Source: Nymphaea colorata (taxonomy: Eukaryota > Streptophyta > Magnoliopsida > Nymphaeales > Nymphaeaceae). Taken from it: a DNA stretch of 64,000 bases. The notes under the pieces are model-generated. The model did not search any database and was not told the DNA's origin. It saw nothing but the letters and a program-made list of their open reading frames with translations. This document shows, piece by piece, positions 50,061 to 61,710 of this stretch. The translations under genes and the position numbers were made by a program. Numbering within the stretch: the stretch's first letter is position 1; each line of letters begins with the position of its first letter. The stretch covers positions 20,587,354 to 20,651,353 of the forward strand of contig NC_045142.1 in NCBI RefSeq assembly GCF_008831285.2. Reading direction: 5' to 3'.

Positions 50061-51490
50061 AGTAGGATCTACTTGATCAAATCAGTATTAGAAGCACTTC
50101 GTATTTACTGGATGTTGGTGTTCAAGTGCCCTCTTGGTGTCATTAAGAAAATGGAACAGATTATGTGCAGTTTTTTATAGGAAGAGTCAGATGGAGGGGA
50201 TAAGCCTCATTTAATTGCCTGGAATGTCTTGGCTTTTCCTAAATAGGAAGGTGGGCTTGGCATTAGAAAACTTAAAGAGGTCAATGAAGCTAATCAGTTG
50301 TTTCTAGGATGTACATTAATTATTCACCAGGGCATTTGGGACTCATTATGCATGAAAAAATATTTGAATAGGAAAAGTACTAGGAATGTGGATATGGTTC
50401 CTAATATTTCTTCTCTTGGGCGGGATCTAAATCTGTTACTTGAAATGTGATGAATGGAGAGCTTGCTAAGTTCTACGGTGGATGTTTTTCTCAAGCAGAT
50501 TCCATTGGATCTTCTTGGGAAGTAGAACCTTTCCTTTGTAATACAGCACCACATTGAGATAAATCTATGGTGGCATGGGAAATGCATTGGAGATTGCCTT
50601 CAACTTAGGCTCATGCAAAGTGCAGATTTTCTTTGTTCTAAAGAAAATCTTAAACCTGCAAAGCTCAGGAGCCAAGTTTGGAATCATGTAAAATTAAAGG
50701 AATGGTAGTTACATGGCACTGTAGATTGTGAAACGCAAAAGCATTACCTAGAGCTAACTGGCTTGTGTTTGTTTGTAGTTATTAACGTCTACCTGCTGAT
50801 GCCAAACTTCAACATGTAGGGTATTCCATTGTTTCTGTGTTTAAGTTGTGTGGAGGGCTTGTGAAGATTTATCTCACTTTCTTTTCACATATACTAATAC
50901 TATGAACATTTACCAATACATCTATTCATGGTTTGGAGTTGATAAATTCCATACATCAGACTTTTTCTCTGTCTGGAACTGGTGGTGGAGGAAGCGGTTC
51001 TCATGTAATGAATTCGGATGGTGTTGGCTTGCCTGCTTCAATATCACAATCTGGAAGCTATGGTGTTTCAAAAATCAGGTGGTGCATAAAGAGGTGGTTA
51101 AGCTAGCTGAGATTGCTAAGAGGAAAGTTTGACACTCATGTTGTGAGGTATTCTATAAACAAGAATGAGGACAATACGTAAAACCGGCGATAAATATCTA
51201 GCTGCAAACCATAATTTTCAGTCATTTTTGGCATTGTCAGAGTAAAGATGACTGGGGCCTGGAAGTGGTCACTACATGTGTTGCAAATGTTTATAAAGTG
51301 GCTGGTTTACTATGGTTTAATGCCTCCCCAATCAGGAAAACCAGGTTGGTGGTACAAGGGTTTCTCTTCTCAAACATGATCAGAATTATGGACTCTGTTC
51401 TTGTAGAGAGGATTCCTAAAGACTGTCATGTTACTCTAATCACAAACCGTCATGCTCTTAGTTCTCGTGTCAAGGAACTAAGAGAGTGAC
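50060..51490 (+). pseudogene. LINE ORF2 C-terminus (zf-RVT region)
   Basis: Downstream of RT the frame gives an ACEDLSHFLFTYTNTMNIY block (about 50,850), which corresponds to the zf-RVT segment 'C..C....E...HLF..C', then WNWWWRKRFSCNEFGW (about 50,975). The Cys residues are partly lost. The tail 51,265-51,489 is the conserved end shared with copy A at 990-1,210. Confidence 0.6.
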
Positions 51491-51849
51491 TCTGGTTCAT
51501 TGGTAGGCTCAACAGTGAGAAGTTATTCCGTGGTTAAAGATCACTTCTCTTTGGAGGCTATCTCCTTTGGAAACTCCTTTGTCGTTGACAAAGTAAAAAA
51601 AAAAAACAAAAAACGAAAGAAAAGCCAACATTAATGATATTGATTCAGGTCAGACAATTCCTGAAAAGTGCTGACCCTAACCATCGACAGTTTGCTGAGT
51701 GAGCAAGAGAGTGTTGAAGCTTAGTTAGAGGCCAGTTCTTAATTGTGCTTTTTCAGTTGATTTTTTTTTCTTTATATTATTTTTCATCATTAATGGAAGG
51801 AGAAACCCAGCCCGATTGCATCAGAATGGTTCTTCGTTCTTGAAAACGG

Positions 51850-51939
51850 TAATATTAAAAAAAATATTGTTCTTAGGAAAATAAGGTTCCTAGTGATAAA
51901 TACAATTATAAATACATATAAATATAATTAAATAAACAA

Positions 51940-51972
<33 letters not shown>

Positions 51973-52905
51973 TTCATTTTAATCTTCTGGATGTTGGACG
52001 ACTAATAGATTTAAAATATGTCACTGACAAACCCAAAAACCATTAAAAAAAGTGCCATAAATGGGCATTATTTGATACTGTTGCTAATACAGCTGCATGC
52101 TTTAGTGACCGATCTTTATTTTTAGTAATAAGAGAAGATCTAAGAAATGACAAATTTGAATATGTGTGTGTGTGTGGATTCAAATTTGATGAATGCTAGA
52201 TATTGTCATATAGCTCAAAATAAAACATTATTTGCTAAAATATAGACACTATAGGGGTATTAGCAACGTTTTATGGTTTGTGGTAGTGTGTTTTTATAAT
52301 AGTTTATCGTGATGCATCACCCAAAAATATTAATTAGCTGACAAGTAAGTTCTCAATGATGGCAAACCTCTCACACACAAGATCAGTGGGAACTTCGTAG
52401 CAAAAGTCCTCTATATATGCTGCCAAAACACTATGACTTGACTCTAAGCGTAGTCATTGTGCCAGGCACCAGATGGACAATTGAGACCATTTGAACTACT
52501 CGCCAGATAAAAAAACTTGCTGGGATAGCTGGCCTGGGTCGGGTATTGGGGGCTTGACTTGGCCCAAATACATACCTTTATACTTCTTTTTTTTGCACAT
52601 TCTTTGGCATGATGTCAGTAGCCGACTCCCATACAAACTCTTGACATATTTCCAATGGTTTCCAAAAAATTAGAAAATGAAAGTGAAGAGTTTCAAATAA
52701 GGATAGATATCGGGTTGAGTACAAGATAAACATGAAGTTGATGGTCAGGCCCTGGCCCAATAAGTAAACAGAACAGGCTTGGACTGCCATTAAAGGCTTT
52801 GGGTCAGCCCAAGCATAGCTTTGTCAAGCCTTGGTCCAGCCTAATGCTATTCCAGATCGGGTTCACCCACATTCATTTAGGTGAGAGCCAGTTTGCTCGG
52901 ACCTA
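51850..52905. other. Non-coding DNA in copy B
   Basis: No gene. TA microsatellite at 51,941-51,973. 51,975-52,310 matches copy A. 52,310-52,900 has no counterpart in copy A. Confidence 0.45.
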
Positions 52906-53799
52906 ATCCAACTCTTTCACATCCCCAGGTTGGGTTAAACTGCAGATGCCCTCTTTGACCAACTCCAATGATGTCATTGATCGATTCCTCAACAATGCCA
53001 AACTGCAGATGCTGGACTGTAGATGGTCCGTGTGGGCCCGCAGTTTGAGAGTGAGATCAAGCTGGGAGCTACTTTGTCAATATTTTGGAAATTTCTCTGA
53101 ATGAATTGTAAATTCAAGTGGAAACTGAAAGAAACCCGTAATGACATCTGCATCTTTTAAAATGGGTGATTGGCGACGAATTGGCTAAATCATGCTTCAT
53201 TCCGAATCACTTGAATATAGATTGGCTGATTGCCTCAAGGCACATAGGGCAACTGGGTTGCAAGGCAGTTCATATCCAAGGAATTCAAGGATTGAATCTT
53301 GTGGTCGCTGTCACATTCTAGTGTGTTATTTCTCTTGTCTGCAAACCATGGCAAGAAAAATATTCGAGTTGAATGAAGTACAGTACGTCCACCTTGGTGG
53401 TTTTACGAAGAAGAGAGTTTCTTCTAATTAAACATAAATAAATAAATAAATACTAGCCGATTTGTATAACACTTTGGATCAACCCAAGCCAAGCCCCTAC
53501 AATTCAAATCGGCTGCTTCCAACCAACTTTTGCAAGAGAAAAACAGAATGTGAGAATATGAAGAATTAAAGTACCATTAAGGCGGATTGATAAGTATCAC
53601 AATAGGCAACTCCTATTTATCAAGAATGATGCAGGAACATGTGGGCTTGTCTGGGAAATTGCCCACACAGGCACACAGAAATTACTAGTTTACTTGCTAA
53701 AGCTCCATAGCTATTTTGCTGCTTAGCATATGACATCCCTCAGCCACTGATTTTCTGAAGGACCTGCCTGTCATCACTGAATGTCCTGCTTTGCCACCG

Positions 53800-54045
53800 A
53801 CGAGTAACTGTGTTTTGCGGCGACCCATTCAAACTGCGAACCGATGAGGTTATTTCTTTTCCTTTGGAAATACTGTGGAGTCAATGGCCGCTAATCGTGT
53901 TTGACAAGTCCTGGATTTCTCAAAACGCAATCAGGGCAGGCCAGTCCAAGAAACTGGGCTCGATCCATCGATGTCCAGCTGTGCTCTTCAGATGGCCGGA
54001 CCCACCATGCAACTTCTTCTTGATTGATGTTTAATATTTATATGC
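53800..54045 (+). repeat. Dispersed 'ggtccagcc'-type repeat within copy B
   Basis: Matches 7,640-7,850 in copy A and, more weakly, the longer copies at 12,380 and 63,508 (phrases 'gtgtttgacaagtcctgg', 'aagaaactgggct', 'gatggccggacccacca'). Confidence 0.5.
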
Positions 54046-54285
54046 TTCCTACTGAGGCGTTCTTCTAGGTCATGCACACAGACCTCAGGTTGGCTAACAA
54101 CGCCGGATACAATGGTTTAGGCTACTTGTCAAAGAAAGGAAAATGTGACCCATGCATGCAATGGAAATCTGACAAAAGAATATTCCATGCATGTCTCTCT
54201 CTCTAACAGCCCACATCGTCCGTTAATATTTCCACCATCCTTAAGAGCTGTTTTAGAATAAAGAAACAAATCAGGCTAAATCAGG

Positions 54286-54312
54286 AAGAGAGAGAGAGAG
54301 AGAGAGAGAGAA
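54286..54312. repeat. (GA)n microsatellite
   Basis: GA run in copy B. The same site in copy A (near 8,311) has a much shorter run. Confidence 0.9.
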
Positions 54313-54710
54313 AGGGTGGTGACAGTTGCTCATGAAGACGCAGTGAGTGGAGAGCGTTCAGCTGAGTTTGGGTAGATTGAGTTGAGTACCCGGTTAAGGG
54401 TACCCAACGTACATACCCAAGTGTAAGGGGACATTTTAGTAATTTTCAAAAGGTATGTCCTTTATAGCTTTTTTTTTTACTTCCACTTTTGTCTTCCCAA
54501 TTTTTTTTTCGGTGTGAATTCGGACTATTTTCATCATAACCAGCACACAAAATTTTTTTGCATTAGTATGACACATATAAAACCAGGATTAGAGTTCAGG
54601 TGGACATGGGACAACACAAACATATTTGTATTAATGTAACTGCCATAATGAAAGGAGAGTATCCAGCACAAGAAAAGGTATTATAGAAAAGACATATCTT
54701 CAAAGAGGAG

Positions 54711-54712
<2 letters not shown>

Positions 54713-54741
<29 letters not shown>
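54713..54741. repeat. (TA)n microsatellite
   Basis: TA run in copy B. Copy A at 8,686-8,713 has a shorter TA run followed by GA. Confidence 0.9.
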
Positions 54742-54745
<4 letters not shown>

Positions 54746-55576
54746 GAATTAAAAAGTTAAAAATAAACATCATTTTTTTAAAAAAATCAAAACTACCCCA
54801 ACCCCATCTTTTTTCTCTATATATAAAAAAAAAGAAACATTTTAAAAGAGTAGAAAAAAGTTATGAAAAGGTCAAAAAAGTCTAAAATAAACATTTCTTT
54901 ATTAAAAAAAATGAACATATCAAAACCCCTGCTTTTTTCCACTGCATACTTGTGCGTTCGGATGTGCACACAACTCAATCTCATATCAGGGCTTCGGGTC
55001 TGCAGGCGGTGGAGAGAAGAAACTGCACTTTGGCCACCATCATTGTCATGGGATATCGCTTGTTGATTCCTCAATCGATGCGATGCTGTGGATGAGATAT
55101 CACTTTAAAAAATTTGGAATTGGATCTCGAATTGATGGACTAGCATTTGCTTATCCATCTATAGGAACAAGTTTTCTCAGACATCTAGGACTTCCTAAGG
55201 TTTTATTTGTATAGGATAAAAGTGAAAACTGGAATGACCACACCTTCTTAGGCATGAAGTAACATAAAGCACCCATCTAAATAGATCTGTTTTCTCTTCT
55301 TCATGGTTCGTAGTTGTTATGTGTTCTGTTTTGTCACTTTCTGGTTTTCATTCTTTTTCATTGGAGGAAAGAGATCCAGGGAAATTGTGTATAGTCACTC
55401 ACGCTCGGTTAGAACTTCTGCTAAGCATCCCCCATTTTGTCTACCTATTTAGGGGTTGTTCTTATTATGAAAACTGTATGACCATTGAAAGTTGATCAAA
55501 CAAACTGATGGTCGCTAACATCATCTCTAAGAACTGATTGCCTTCTAACCAATACTTCTGGCTCAAACCAGACGGT

Positions 55577-56600
55577 TGCTGTAATGCCCACGTTTTTCTT
55601 TTTCTTTTTCTTTATTATCACAAAAATTTTAATAAGAGTATAGGCTATAATTGGTAGATTCAATAACTGATAAAAATAGTTGAAACTGTCAACTATATCA
55701 TAAAGGGGGCAGTCATGGAAAGAAATGAATGGGTTACCAAATATATACCTAGGTAGAAGTGGTAACTGAAAATATTAAAAGAAACTAAAGATGATTGAGG
55801 GCAGCTGAGAAGCCTTCCTGTGAAAAATCATTTGGGGGTGTTGCTCACCATGTATTGGCCTTATTTAACCCCATACCTCAGGTTCCCATTTGCTGCAGCC
55901 ATAGGGGGAAGGGTTCCAGCAGTTAGAAATTAGGAACAAGTGAGAGCTAACCCTTGTTTTCCTGCATCTTGGTATGAAGATCAAGAGCAAAGAGGCACTG
56001 GTCCATGTGACTGTTATCCGCAGCTTGGAGGATCAAGAAAGCCAAGGAGCTAGGGTGCAGACAGTAAAAAATCAGGGGCTATACAGTGAGAGAGACCCTG
56101 GTAAGTGTTATATAGTTTCTTTTACAAATTATCTATATAGGTATATATATACATAAAGCAAGGAGAATTCTACTTGGTGGGGCTGAAATTATACATGTAA
56201 ATGAATGTTTTGATTGCAGCATAGAGCAATAAGGTATGGGAATACTCAGCTATGAGTGCAGCATGTAGCTCTTGTACCTTTGTTGCTTGTAAATATATAT
56301 ATGTATATATATATATATATGCATGTTATAGTAGTGAATCTATGTATTTATGCGCCTAGATATGAATAGATGTGTGAAGTGTTATATTCTGGAAATGATA
56401 CACAACACTCTTAGTCTTAGACATCTCTGATTGCCTAAAAATAAATATATATATGCATGTATGAGGTGTAATTACCTGTGTGCAGAAAAATAAATGGGCA
56501 TTTTATGGGTAATACATGAGCTGTTTGTGAAGGAATATATATAATGTTGTACTATGTTCATAATATAGCTATATGAAGCACAACGTGAAACACTTGTGCT
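55577..56600 (+). mobile_element. Probable LTR (solo or truncated), plus strand
   Basis: Begins TGTAATGCCCACG exactly where similarity to copy A stops. It contains a TATA-like ttatttaacccc at 55,861-55,872 and a transcript-leader-like region after it, and has no coding capacity. A microsatellite lies at 56,292-56,321. The right end is not defined. It meets the broken end of the minus-strand copia near 56,600. No second LTR or target-site duplication was found. Confidence 0.4.
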
Positions 56601-56799
56601 GGAATTGTCCGTAACATGTGTTTCTAGTTCCATGAAAGTCTAAGTATGCTGAAATTGATGGTATGTGCACTTGAAGTGATTGGAACCAGTTTGAGCTGCT
56701 GAGGAACTTGAGGAACTGGGAATGATTCTTGGCAACTCAATAAGAGGTAAACTCTCTTTTAGCTCATCAATAGGACTAGGTTTAATACATTCAGATCTG

Positions 56800-57763
56800 G
56801 ACGACGACTTTAGCTAACTTGAATGTTTGAGGCAGCAAAAGAGGGACCACAATGAGAGTATAAAAAAATTCTTTTGTAAAAAATAACATGTCTAGATATG
56901 ATGACATGATTAGAGATTAGATTGTAACAAACACAGCCTTTATGACAGCTGCCATACCCAATGAAGATGCAGGTTTGAGCTTTGGGTTCTAGTTTTGAAG
57001 CACGTCTAGGCCCATTCAATGGATGGATGGTACAACCAAAGGTCCTTAGATGACTATATTTGGGAACTTCACGTAAGAGCTTCTCTTACGGCGTCATTTG
57101 CAAGTCTGCAATAGGTAACCTGTTAATAAGATGAACAGCAGTTTTAAAAGCATCAAACCAAATTTTTTATGGCATATTGGCATGATAAATCATGGTGAGC
57201 CCCATTTCCACAAGATGCCTATGCTTCCTTTCAAGTATCTTGTTCTACTAGGATGTGTAAGGGCATGTTATCCATCGACGAATTCCTTGATTTTTAAGAA
57301 ATGTGCTAAATCCTTTGCTCATAAATTCTCCTCCTCCATCTGAATGGAAAATTTTAATTTTTGTTTCAAGTTGACACTCTACTATGCTTAAAAAGGTTTT
57401 AAAACATGGAAGCGTATCACTTTTCTTCGACAAGGGAAAGATCCATGAGAAGTGAGAGTAGTCATCAACCATTAAGAAATAATACATGTACCCTTCTCAT
57501 GAAGCACATGGTGCTGGTGCCCAAATATCAACATATAACACTTCAAGAGGTTTGGTCACATGAAACTCAGCTTTAGGAAAATGAATTTTATGCATTTTTC
57601 CAAGCACACATGAAGAAGAAAGATCTAATTTATGTCTTTCATCAACAGAATTTAAACCAGCAACTTTCAACTAGTTTAACAACTGAAAGTGAGCATGTCC
57701 TAGATGCCATAACTAAATGTCTGAGTAAGAATTTTGAGAAACCAAAGAAGTATTTGCAGTCTT
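56800..57763 (-). pseudogene. Copia integrase (minus strand)
   Basis: Zinc-binding start LWHLGHAHF (near 57,700), then VDIWAPAP (near 57,530), YYFLMVDDYSHFSWIFPL and KIFHSDGGGEFMSKGF (57,248-57,487), and the C-terminal block CIFIGYGSCHKGCVCYN followed by ISRHVIFYKR (56,810-57,019). Core catalytic Asp residues are visible. Stops and a frameshift near 57,247 break the frame. Confidence 0.85.
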
Positions 57764-58249
57764 TTATTGATTGTCATCTCCAATACTGATAGGATTGCTA
57801 GTAGAGTCCTTCCTTTCTCTCGTCCACCTATTGAGTCCTCCTTTATCAAGCGGCCCTGTGTAAAGAATCTTGCCCGTCTGCATATTCTTAACAATAAAAC
57901 CATTAGAGGAGAATTCAATAGAGCATTGGTTGTCTTTGGTAAACCTTGCTACTGACATAAGATTCTTGTGTGCTTTAGGAGCATGCAACACATTTTTCAA
58001 AACAAAGGATGACGTCTTGCTAGGTAGGTACACGTTCCCTGTATTTTTAATTTGCATCTTACTACCATTGCCAACTATAATAGAATTAGAACCATGATAG
58101 GGAACTTTACCTTGCATATCTTGTTCTGAATTTGTCACATGGTGGGAGGCACCTGTGTCTGGATACCAGATTGAGTCTTGAGTATTGCTGACATTTTCTC
58201 GGCTACTAGATGCATTATCAGATTTTCCCATGTTGAATGCCGTGGCCAT
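57764..58249 (-). pseudogene. Copia protease and pre-integrase domain
   Basis: A 161-codon open frame with the aspartic protease signature IWYPDTGASHHVTN, intact, followed by the flap-side blocks SNSIIVGNGSKMQIKNTGN and LKNVLHAPKAHKNLMSV typical of copia polyproteins. The open stretch is the best-preserved part of the element. Confidence 0.88.
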
Positions 58250-58410
58250 AAACGCTTTTGGAATATCATAACATTGTCGAGCTGTATGATTTCTTCAGCG
58301 AAAATATTGACAAGTTACTCGTTGGCTAGACTGGTTAGTGTTATTATTTTTTCCATAGTTTCTTCTTCCACCATTACGGCCTCTTCCCCTACCACCATTA
58401 TAGTTGCCAC

Positions 58411-58530
58411 GCCCACGGCCTTGGTCAGTAATAAAAGCACGCCCACACCCTTGGTCAGTAACAAAAGCACGCCCACACCCTTGGTCAGTAATAAAAGTAT
58501 GCCCATGCCCTTGTTCAGCAATAAAGACAG
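58411..58530 (-). repeat. 30-bp minisatellite in gag, four copies
   Basis: A 30-bp unit (gcccacaccc-ttggtcagta-ataaaagcac) is repeated four times from 58,411. On the minus strand it encodes a 10-residue unit containing TDQGCGRAF, next to an Arg/Gly-rich basic stretch just before the expected zinc knuckle. The knuckle itself, near 58,290, reads CQY...HTARQC with a stop inside. Confidence 0.85.
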
Positions 58531-58546
58531 TGGCAGTGGCTTCAAC

Positions 58547-59196
58547 CTAAGTCATCTGGGATGAAGAAAGGATTCCAAGTCGTTGCTCTTGAGTAATTAA
58601 CATATCACATAATTTAGACCACGAAGGCAGATCTTTGAATGCAGTAACCGTGGTAATAAAAGATTCATATTCAGAATTCAGTCCATTCAAGATATAGAGA
58701 ACAAGGTCTGTATCTGAGACAAAGTGTTGCACTCTGCTAAGAGAATCATGTAAGAAACTAATATGTTGAAGGTATTCAGTCATAGACATTCCTCCCTTTT
58801 TTATGTTTTGTAATTCTCTTTTCAACTGAATAATACGAAGATTATTTTGTGAGGCATACTGTTTTTCAAGGATGCACCAAGCATCTATACCCGTGCCAGC
58901 ACGAACTAGTTGTGACATGACTGGTTTAGTCACAGTGACTTTGATCCAACTTAGTGCAAGATGGTCTTCACGATACCATAAATCATAACCAGTATTTTCT
59001 TGTGTGTGTGCTTCATCAAGAAATTCAGGTGGAGCAGAACATTTTCCATTAACATATTTGATCAAATTTAAACTTTTCATAACACTTTCAATTTGAGAAC
59101 GCCAAAGAAGGTAATTTGATCGATCAAGCTTAACTGAAACCAAACTTGAGAAAGCATAGGAGTGCGAGGAGCATTAGAAGACGACAATGCAGCCAT
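58547..59196 (-). pseudogene. Copia gag (UBN2-type)
   Basis: The long frame to 58,547 carries the plant copia gag signature: LDRSNYLLWRSQIESVMKS, YDLWYREDHLALSWI, AWCILEKQYASQNN, LQNIKKGGMSMTEYLQHI, LVLYILNGLNSEYESF. It is open from 59,143. The natural start is probably the ATG at 59,196 (MAALSSSNAPRTP), which is one base out of frame with the rest, so a frameshift lies between them. Gag would form the virus-like particle core. Confidence 0.88.
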
Positions 59197-59309
59197 ATTA
59201 TACTAGAAATTTCTCCCTCGTTAATTCAACAGCCGATGAGCATAGTCAATACGATTTGAGTCTGATAAACAAAAAAGGTGACTGAGGAGGCGGATGGGAT
59301 GAATGAAGG

Positions 59310-59760
59310 AGCAGATAGGCCTCAGTGGCACTCCCTTGTAAGCACGCTCCTTGGTGAATAGGTGAACACAAAAGGAAACAGCGCGCCCCTTGGTGAGGTT
59401 TGGAAACAGCATGACATTCCTTTGTTGAGAGACAGAAAAAGAAGTCAACAGCATGCTCCTCGGTGAAGGCTAGAAAGAGCGTGGCCTTCCTTAGACAAAA
59501 AAGGAGGCACGTGCCTCGCTGAAGGCAGGGAACAACACACTCCAAAAGGAAGGCACGTGCCTCAGTGAAGGCAGGAAACAACACACTCGGTGCCAGACCT
59601 TTGTTCAAACACTAAAAGGGCAGCACACTCATCGGTGAAACAGCCCGCTCCTCGGTGAAGACAAGATGCAGCACACTCCTCGGTGAAGGCCGTGGTGGCT
59701 TTCACTTGCTCACCACAAAAAAAAAGAGCATGAAACCGCATGCTCCTCTGTGGTTTCCCT
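59310..59760 (-). repeat. Degenerate minisatellite in the copia leader
   Basis: The phrase 'gctcctcggtgaagg' and close variants recur eight or nine times (for example near 59,346, 59,386, 59,452, 59,511, 59,550, 59,646, 59,673) at uneven spacing of about 25-65 bp, with 'ggaaacaacaca' between. It lies between the LTR-like region and gag, so it sits in the untranslated leader. Its GC content is higher than its surroundings. Confidence 0.7.
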
Positions 59761-59899
59761 TGTTACGCAAAAAACTGTGGATGTAGGAAGAGGAACAGGA
59801 GACGCAACAGGGGACACAGCAGAGAGAGTGGCTGGCAAATGATGGTGCAGGCATCAAATAATGGTTGTGCACCAGACAGGTGAAGCGTCGCTCTAGAAA

Positions 59900-60110
59900 G
59901 ATGCAGGATACGGAAGACCAAGTTAAAATAAAAGATGAACACTCAGGTGTAACGTGGTTCGACTAAAATCAGCCTACATCCACAAAAAGACTGTCTCTTC
60001 TATTCTATAACCACACAGAGAGAGCACATATATTTATAGTCACTTTCTACAATTTAGATCCTTGATTTTTGGATCTTGATTTACACGACAGATTTGGGCA
60101 GAATTATAGC
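59900..60110 (-). mobile_element. Copia LTR-like promoter/leader region
   Basis: On the minus strand: a TATA-like tataaatatat (plus-strand 60,029-60,038), then a leader that includes 'gtcgaaccacgtt' (plus-strand acgtggttcgac at 59,951), a phrase common in U5/R regions of plant copia LTRs. The LTR ends and primer-binding site could not be placed. Confidence 0.45.
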
Positions 60111-60299
60111 AGAAGATAGGGGTAATGGTTTTTTTTCCATTTAGAGAAGATTGGTCAGTTTTGGATAGCTCTTGAGTTTCGGAAACCGTACCCTGTCCTT
60201 TGTAACTGATCCTGATCGTATCCGTTCCATAGATCTTATCATTGTTAACAAATCTAGCACAGCTCTATGTTACAGTAATTTCTGAATATTTTCTCCAAG

Positions 60300-61000
60300 A
60301 AGAAAGTCATTCTGCTGGACCAGAAACCCCGGAAGAGGCTTGGTAATTGTTATGAGAGAGATGGGCTCTATCTACTACATTAACTTGAACACAAACAAGG
60401 CATTTCCAGCTGACAAGAAGAATGAAGAATCACTCCTATGGCACTATAGGTTGGGACATTTGTCAGATCTAATTCTCAAAGCTGTGTTCTTAAGCTCATC
60501 TACAATTTTCCAGTATGTGAGACATGCAATTACACAAAGATGACTGGACCATCATTTCCTGAATCTTAAATAAAAGCCAATATTGCATCAACTTGGTCCA
60601 GGCAATGTATGGGGCCCGGCTTCTGCTGTTTACAACTTTATTTTCAGATACTTTCACCTGTTAAAAGATGACAAATGATGGATGAGTTGGGTGTTCTTTC
60701 TCAAGAAAAATGGATGAAGTCTGTTTTATTAGCAGGCATTGTATGGCCACTAGCAATATCCTATATTAACAAAAGTCACGCACTGGATGAATTTTATCCA
60801 ACCTTAAGACTGTGAAAGGTTCCAGATTGGGTTGAGAAGGACTTGGTTTCACATGAAAGACCCACAAATATTATTAACTGAAAAATTTTTGGTGGTGGCG
60901 AACCCTCTGCTAGGTTAAAAGAATCAAAACTTAGCTGGAACAATCTTGACATCAGGGCTGGGGCTTGTTTGTTCTCTCTATATGTTTGAAGTTGAACTCC
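60300..61000 (+). pseudogene. Copia pre-integrase/integrase relic (plus strand)
   Basis: Contains YYINLNTNKAFPAD and SLLWHYRLGHLS, the GAG-pre-integrase block (60,340-60,480). Then in broken frames come CNYTKMTGPSFPE, QCMGPG-like and WVFFLKKN (60,540-60,720), matching the order of copia integrase. It is on the opposite strand from the neighbouring copia half, so it is a separate element. Confidence 0.6.
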
Positions 61001-61252
61001 TGTCCTCAGAAGAGGGGTTGACCTTTTGGTTGTTGTTACCTCATAGCCATCTAGACATCCTTTGTCTTTCTCACTCCTCTTTTTTGCTTATATTGTCATT
61101 TCTTTGCTGTTCTTAATTTGTAATTTGGTGCTTTTTTGTCATCCATTTTATAATTTTTTTTCATTTTATCTGTGAAAATTGGTTCAAATCAACCTATTTG
61201 AATCATACCAGTTTGTTATCGGCCCGATATTTGATCAAATTATGATTGACAT
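61001..61252. other. Spacer, nothing recognised
   Basis: T-rich DNA, no gene or repeat identified. Confidence 0.4.
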
Positions 61253-61400
61253 GCAGAGTTCTATATTTTATTAAATAATCTTATTCCTAGTCCCATGAGT
61301 TCTTTTCGGCGATTGCCTGGGCCTTCTATTTTACACCCCTACGCATGTCCAATGATATTGGATCGTGTAGGTCGGTGCAGGGTTGGAGTATTTTTTTTTA
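61253..61400 (+). repeat. Dispersed 'ggtccagcc' repeat, left partial copy
   Basis: About 140 bp nearly match the start of the copy at 63,508 ('catgcagagttct', 'attttattaaataatcttat', 'agtcccatgagttctttt') before diverging after 'tgtccaatgatattgg'. The gypsy fragment lies between the two copies. Confidence 0.65.
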
Positions 61401-61710
61401 TAAAGAAGTGTATATTTTGGAACATTTAGTTTTTCATAAACCCTTTTTTTCCTTCTAAAAGTCTTTTTTTTTACTTAGACATGTTATTTTGGTTATTAAG
61501 CACCCATATGCATAATTTTTCATGCATAAGACCATATAAGACAGTAATTTTAGATCCGGCTTTCCATAATGCCCATGCCCATGTGAGTAGAGTCAAATGT
61601 CCTTCAACTGGCATACATAGTGCTTCCAAGCTCCATCCTTGCGCTAGTATAGCACATTGCTCTCGATCCGACCAAAAAGCCATTGGATTTTCTTTACCAT
61701 AGACCTTCCC

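Larger units (their letters stand above)
46173..51850 (+). mobile_element. Near-full-length L1-like LINE, dead
   Basis: In order: a 5' region, an ORF1 relic with zinc knuckle, an ORF2 relic with endonuclease, reverse transcriptase and zf-RVT, then a 3' UTR ending around 'cccagcccgattgcat' (about 51,810). It starts where the satellite is truncated. The 5' end is uncertain because 46,173-46,490 has no recognisable domain. The 3' part from 50,067 is duplicated at the left end of the window. Stops and frameshifts throughout exclude activity. Confidence 0.85.
50067..55577 (+). repeat. Segmental duplication, copy B
   Basis: Matches copy A (1-9,540) in the same order and orientation, but without the copia insertion. 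It starts inside the LINE and ends where LTR-like DNA begins at 55,577. Just before that point 'gaactgattgccttctaacc' and 'ttctggctcaaacc' still match 9,480-9,530. Confidence 0.8.
56600..60110 (-). mobile_element. Ty1/copia element, 5' half only
   Basis: On the minus strand, from right to left: an LTR-like region (59,900-60,110), a leader with minisatellite, gag, protease, integrase and the start of the integrase-RT linker, where it stops near 56,600. RT, RNase H and the 3' LTR are missing. It is better preserved than the plus-strand copia at 2-6 kb, but still broken by stops and frameshifts. Confidence 0.85.
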
